From Candidatus Scybalocola fimicaballi (GTDB taxonomy: Bacteria > Bacteroidota > Bacteroidia > Bacteroidales > Paludibacteraceae), in contig DCIP01000098.1 of NCBI GenBank assembly GCA_002317115.1, positions 1 to 15,656 of the forward strand: DNA of 15,656 bases, in the 5' to 3' direction. The notes beneath the pieces are model-generated. The model was not told the origin of the DNA, did not search any database, and was given only the letters and a program-made list of their open reading frames with translations. The translations under genes were made by a program, and so were the position numbers. This document shows, in pieces, positions 14,647-15,656 of the stretch (positions within the stretch are counted from its first letter, which is position 1; every line of letters starts with the position of its first letter).

Positions 14647-15656
14647 ATGGCAGACGGTAGAATAATCCCAGTCAATATTGACGACGAAATGCGTACGTCG
14701 TATATTGACTATGCTATGTCCGTTATTGTGGCTCGTGCCTTGCCAGACGTGCGTGATGGTTTCAAACCAGTTCACCGCCGTGTGATGTACGGTATGAATG
14801 AGCTTAACATTACACATGACAAACCAACAAAGAAGTGTGCACGTATTGTCGGTGAGGTAATGGGTAAATACCACCCACACGGTGATAGCTCTGTGTATGG
14901 AGCCCTTGTAAGAATGGCTCAGGAGTGGAACATGCGTTACACTCTTGTAGACAAGCAGGGAAACTTTGGTAGTGTCGACGGTGATGGTCCAGCCGCTATG
15001 CGTTACACTGAGGCTCGTTTGGATAAGATCTCTGACACTATGCTTGAGGATATCGAGAAAGACACTGTTGATTTTGTAGACAATTTCGATGGTGAGTATC
15101 AGGAGCCAACAGTGCTTCCTACTCGTATTCCTAACTTGATTATCAACGGTGCTTCCGGAATCGCCGTCGGTATGGCTACAAACATGCCAACTCACAACTT
15201 GAGCGACACTCTTGACGCTGTAGTCGCTTACGTTGAGAATCCAGACATCGATCCTGAGGATTTGATTAAGATCATCAAGGCTCCTGATTTCCCTACAGGT
15301 GGTATCATCTGTGGTTATGACGGTGTCAAAGATGCATATTTGACTGGTCGCGGACGTATCGTCATCAAGTCTCGTACTGAGATTGAGAACGAGGACAACC
15401 GTGAGAAGATCGTCGTTACGGAGATTCCTTACCAGGTCAACAAGCGTGAGCTAATCGAGCAGATCGCTGATTTGGTGAAAGACGGTAAGGTTGAAGGTAT
15501 CTCTAACATCAATGATGAGTCGGATGGTGAGGTTGGTACACGTATCGTGATCGACATCAAGAGAGACGCCAACTCAAATGTTGTGCTAAACAAGTTGATG
15601 AAGATGAGCCAGCTTCAGAGCTCGTTCAGCGTAAACAGCATCGCGTTGGTTAACGG
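14647..15656 (+). CDS. gyrA: DNA gyrase subunit A, N-terminal part
   Basis: The open frame runs past the window end; 336 codons are visible from ATG 14647. GyrA nicks and rejoins DNA while GyrB supplies ATP, introducing negative supercoils. The breakage-reunion domain is clear: [21 protein letters not shown] (18-38), [12 protein letters not shown] (39-50), [11 protein letters not shown] (74-84), the catalytic tyrosine Y120 in [10 protein letters not shown], and [24 protein letters not shown] further on. Length so far and the start match GyrA rather than ParC, though the tail that would separate the two best is outside. In the quinolone-resistance region S81 (E. coli Ser83) is kept, and G85 stands where E. 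coli has Asp87. There is no Shine-Dalgarno; the start is preceded by an A-rich stretch. Confidence 0.95.
   Translation, partial: MADGRIIPVNIDDEMRTSYIDYAMSVIVARALPDVRDGFKPVHRRVMYGMNELNITHDKPTKKCARIVGEVMGKYHPHGDSSVYGALVRMAQEWNMRYTLVDKQGNFGSVDGDGPAAMRYTEARLDKISDTMLEDIEKDTVDFVDNFDGEYQEPTVLPTRIPNLIINGASGIAVGMATNMPTHNLSDTLDAVVAYVENPDIDPEDLIKIIKAPDFPTGGIICGYDGVKDAYLTGRGRIVIKSRTEIENEDNREKIVVTEIPYQVNKRELIEQIADLVKDGKVEGISNINDESDGEVGTRIVIDIKRDANSNVVLNKLMKMSQLQSSFSVNSIALVN

Noticed and set aside
14530..15195. Long minus-strand open frame (221 codons) opposite gyrA
   Set aside because: It is antisense to the highly conserved gyrA frame and has no recognisable family; a shadow of coding constraint.
1..15656. 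CRISPR arrays, tRNA and rRNA genes, prophage or insertion-sequence genes
   Set aside because: No regularly spaced direct repeats, cloverleaf-like intergenic segments, rRNA signatures or transposase/integrase motifs were seen.

Overview
The window looks like chromosomal DNA of a Bacteroidota member, most likely order Bacteroidales (Prevotella/Bacteroides-like; genus not resolvable by eye). The evidence is: repeated Bacteroidota-type promoters (TTTG, about 19-20 nt, TAnnTTTG), almost no Shine-Dalgarno sequences, a short MenE, a BspA-type leucine-rich-repeat protein, a PCMD-domain secreted protein, an M13 lipoprotein peptidase with a Bacteroidota-style lipobox, and protein-kinase-like sequence of the kind found in this group. 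No rRNA, tRNA, CRISPR array, transposase or phage gene was seen.

Layout. Bases 1-425 hold the C-terminus of a phytoene-desaturase/retinol-saturase-like FAD oxidoreductase. An inverted-repeat element separates it from menE (525-1577), which encodes the menaquinone enzyme o-succinylbenzoate-CoA ligase. A bidirectional terminator lies between menE and a convergent minus-strand gene (1642-2322) for a secreted NlpC/P60-like protein that has lost its catalytic Cys and His and carries a long Ala/Lys coiled-coil tail. A divergent promoter region (about 2352-2430) then drives a tightly packed three-gene unit: a 6-TM membrane protein (2473-3159), a sacsin/NOV-like GHKL ATPase (3149-5719, overlapping by 11 nt) and a membrane-anchored BspA-like LRR protein (5732-7000, 12 nt gap). 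This unit is the best candidate for an undescribed system, although nothing in the sequence proves its function.

Next come single genes with their own promoters and strong terminators: an AspT/YidE-type transporter (7104-8756), a PCMD-domain secreted protein (8987-9931), a GT4 glycosyltransferase (10044-11177), an M13 lipoprotein metallopeptidase (11429-13459), a membrane protein with a degenerate protein-kinase N-lobe (13568-14317), and the first 336 codons of gyrA (14647 to the window end).

Small repeated DNA motifs are a theme of the window. An AGAGACG/CGTCTCT palindrome core recurs at three places, two as terminators and one inside the ATPase gene. AAATGCTRAAT motifs sit at the stop codons of three genes. 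A perfect 34-bp palindrome follows the transporter terminator. A GC-rich element with alternative hairpins lies just upstream of gyrA.
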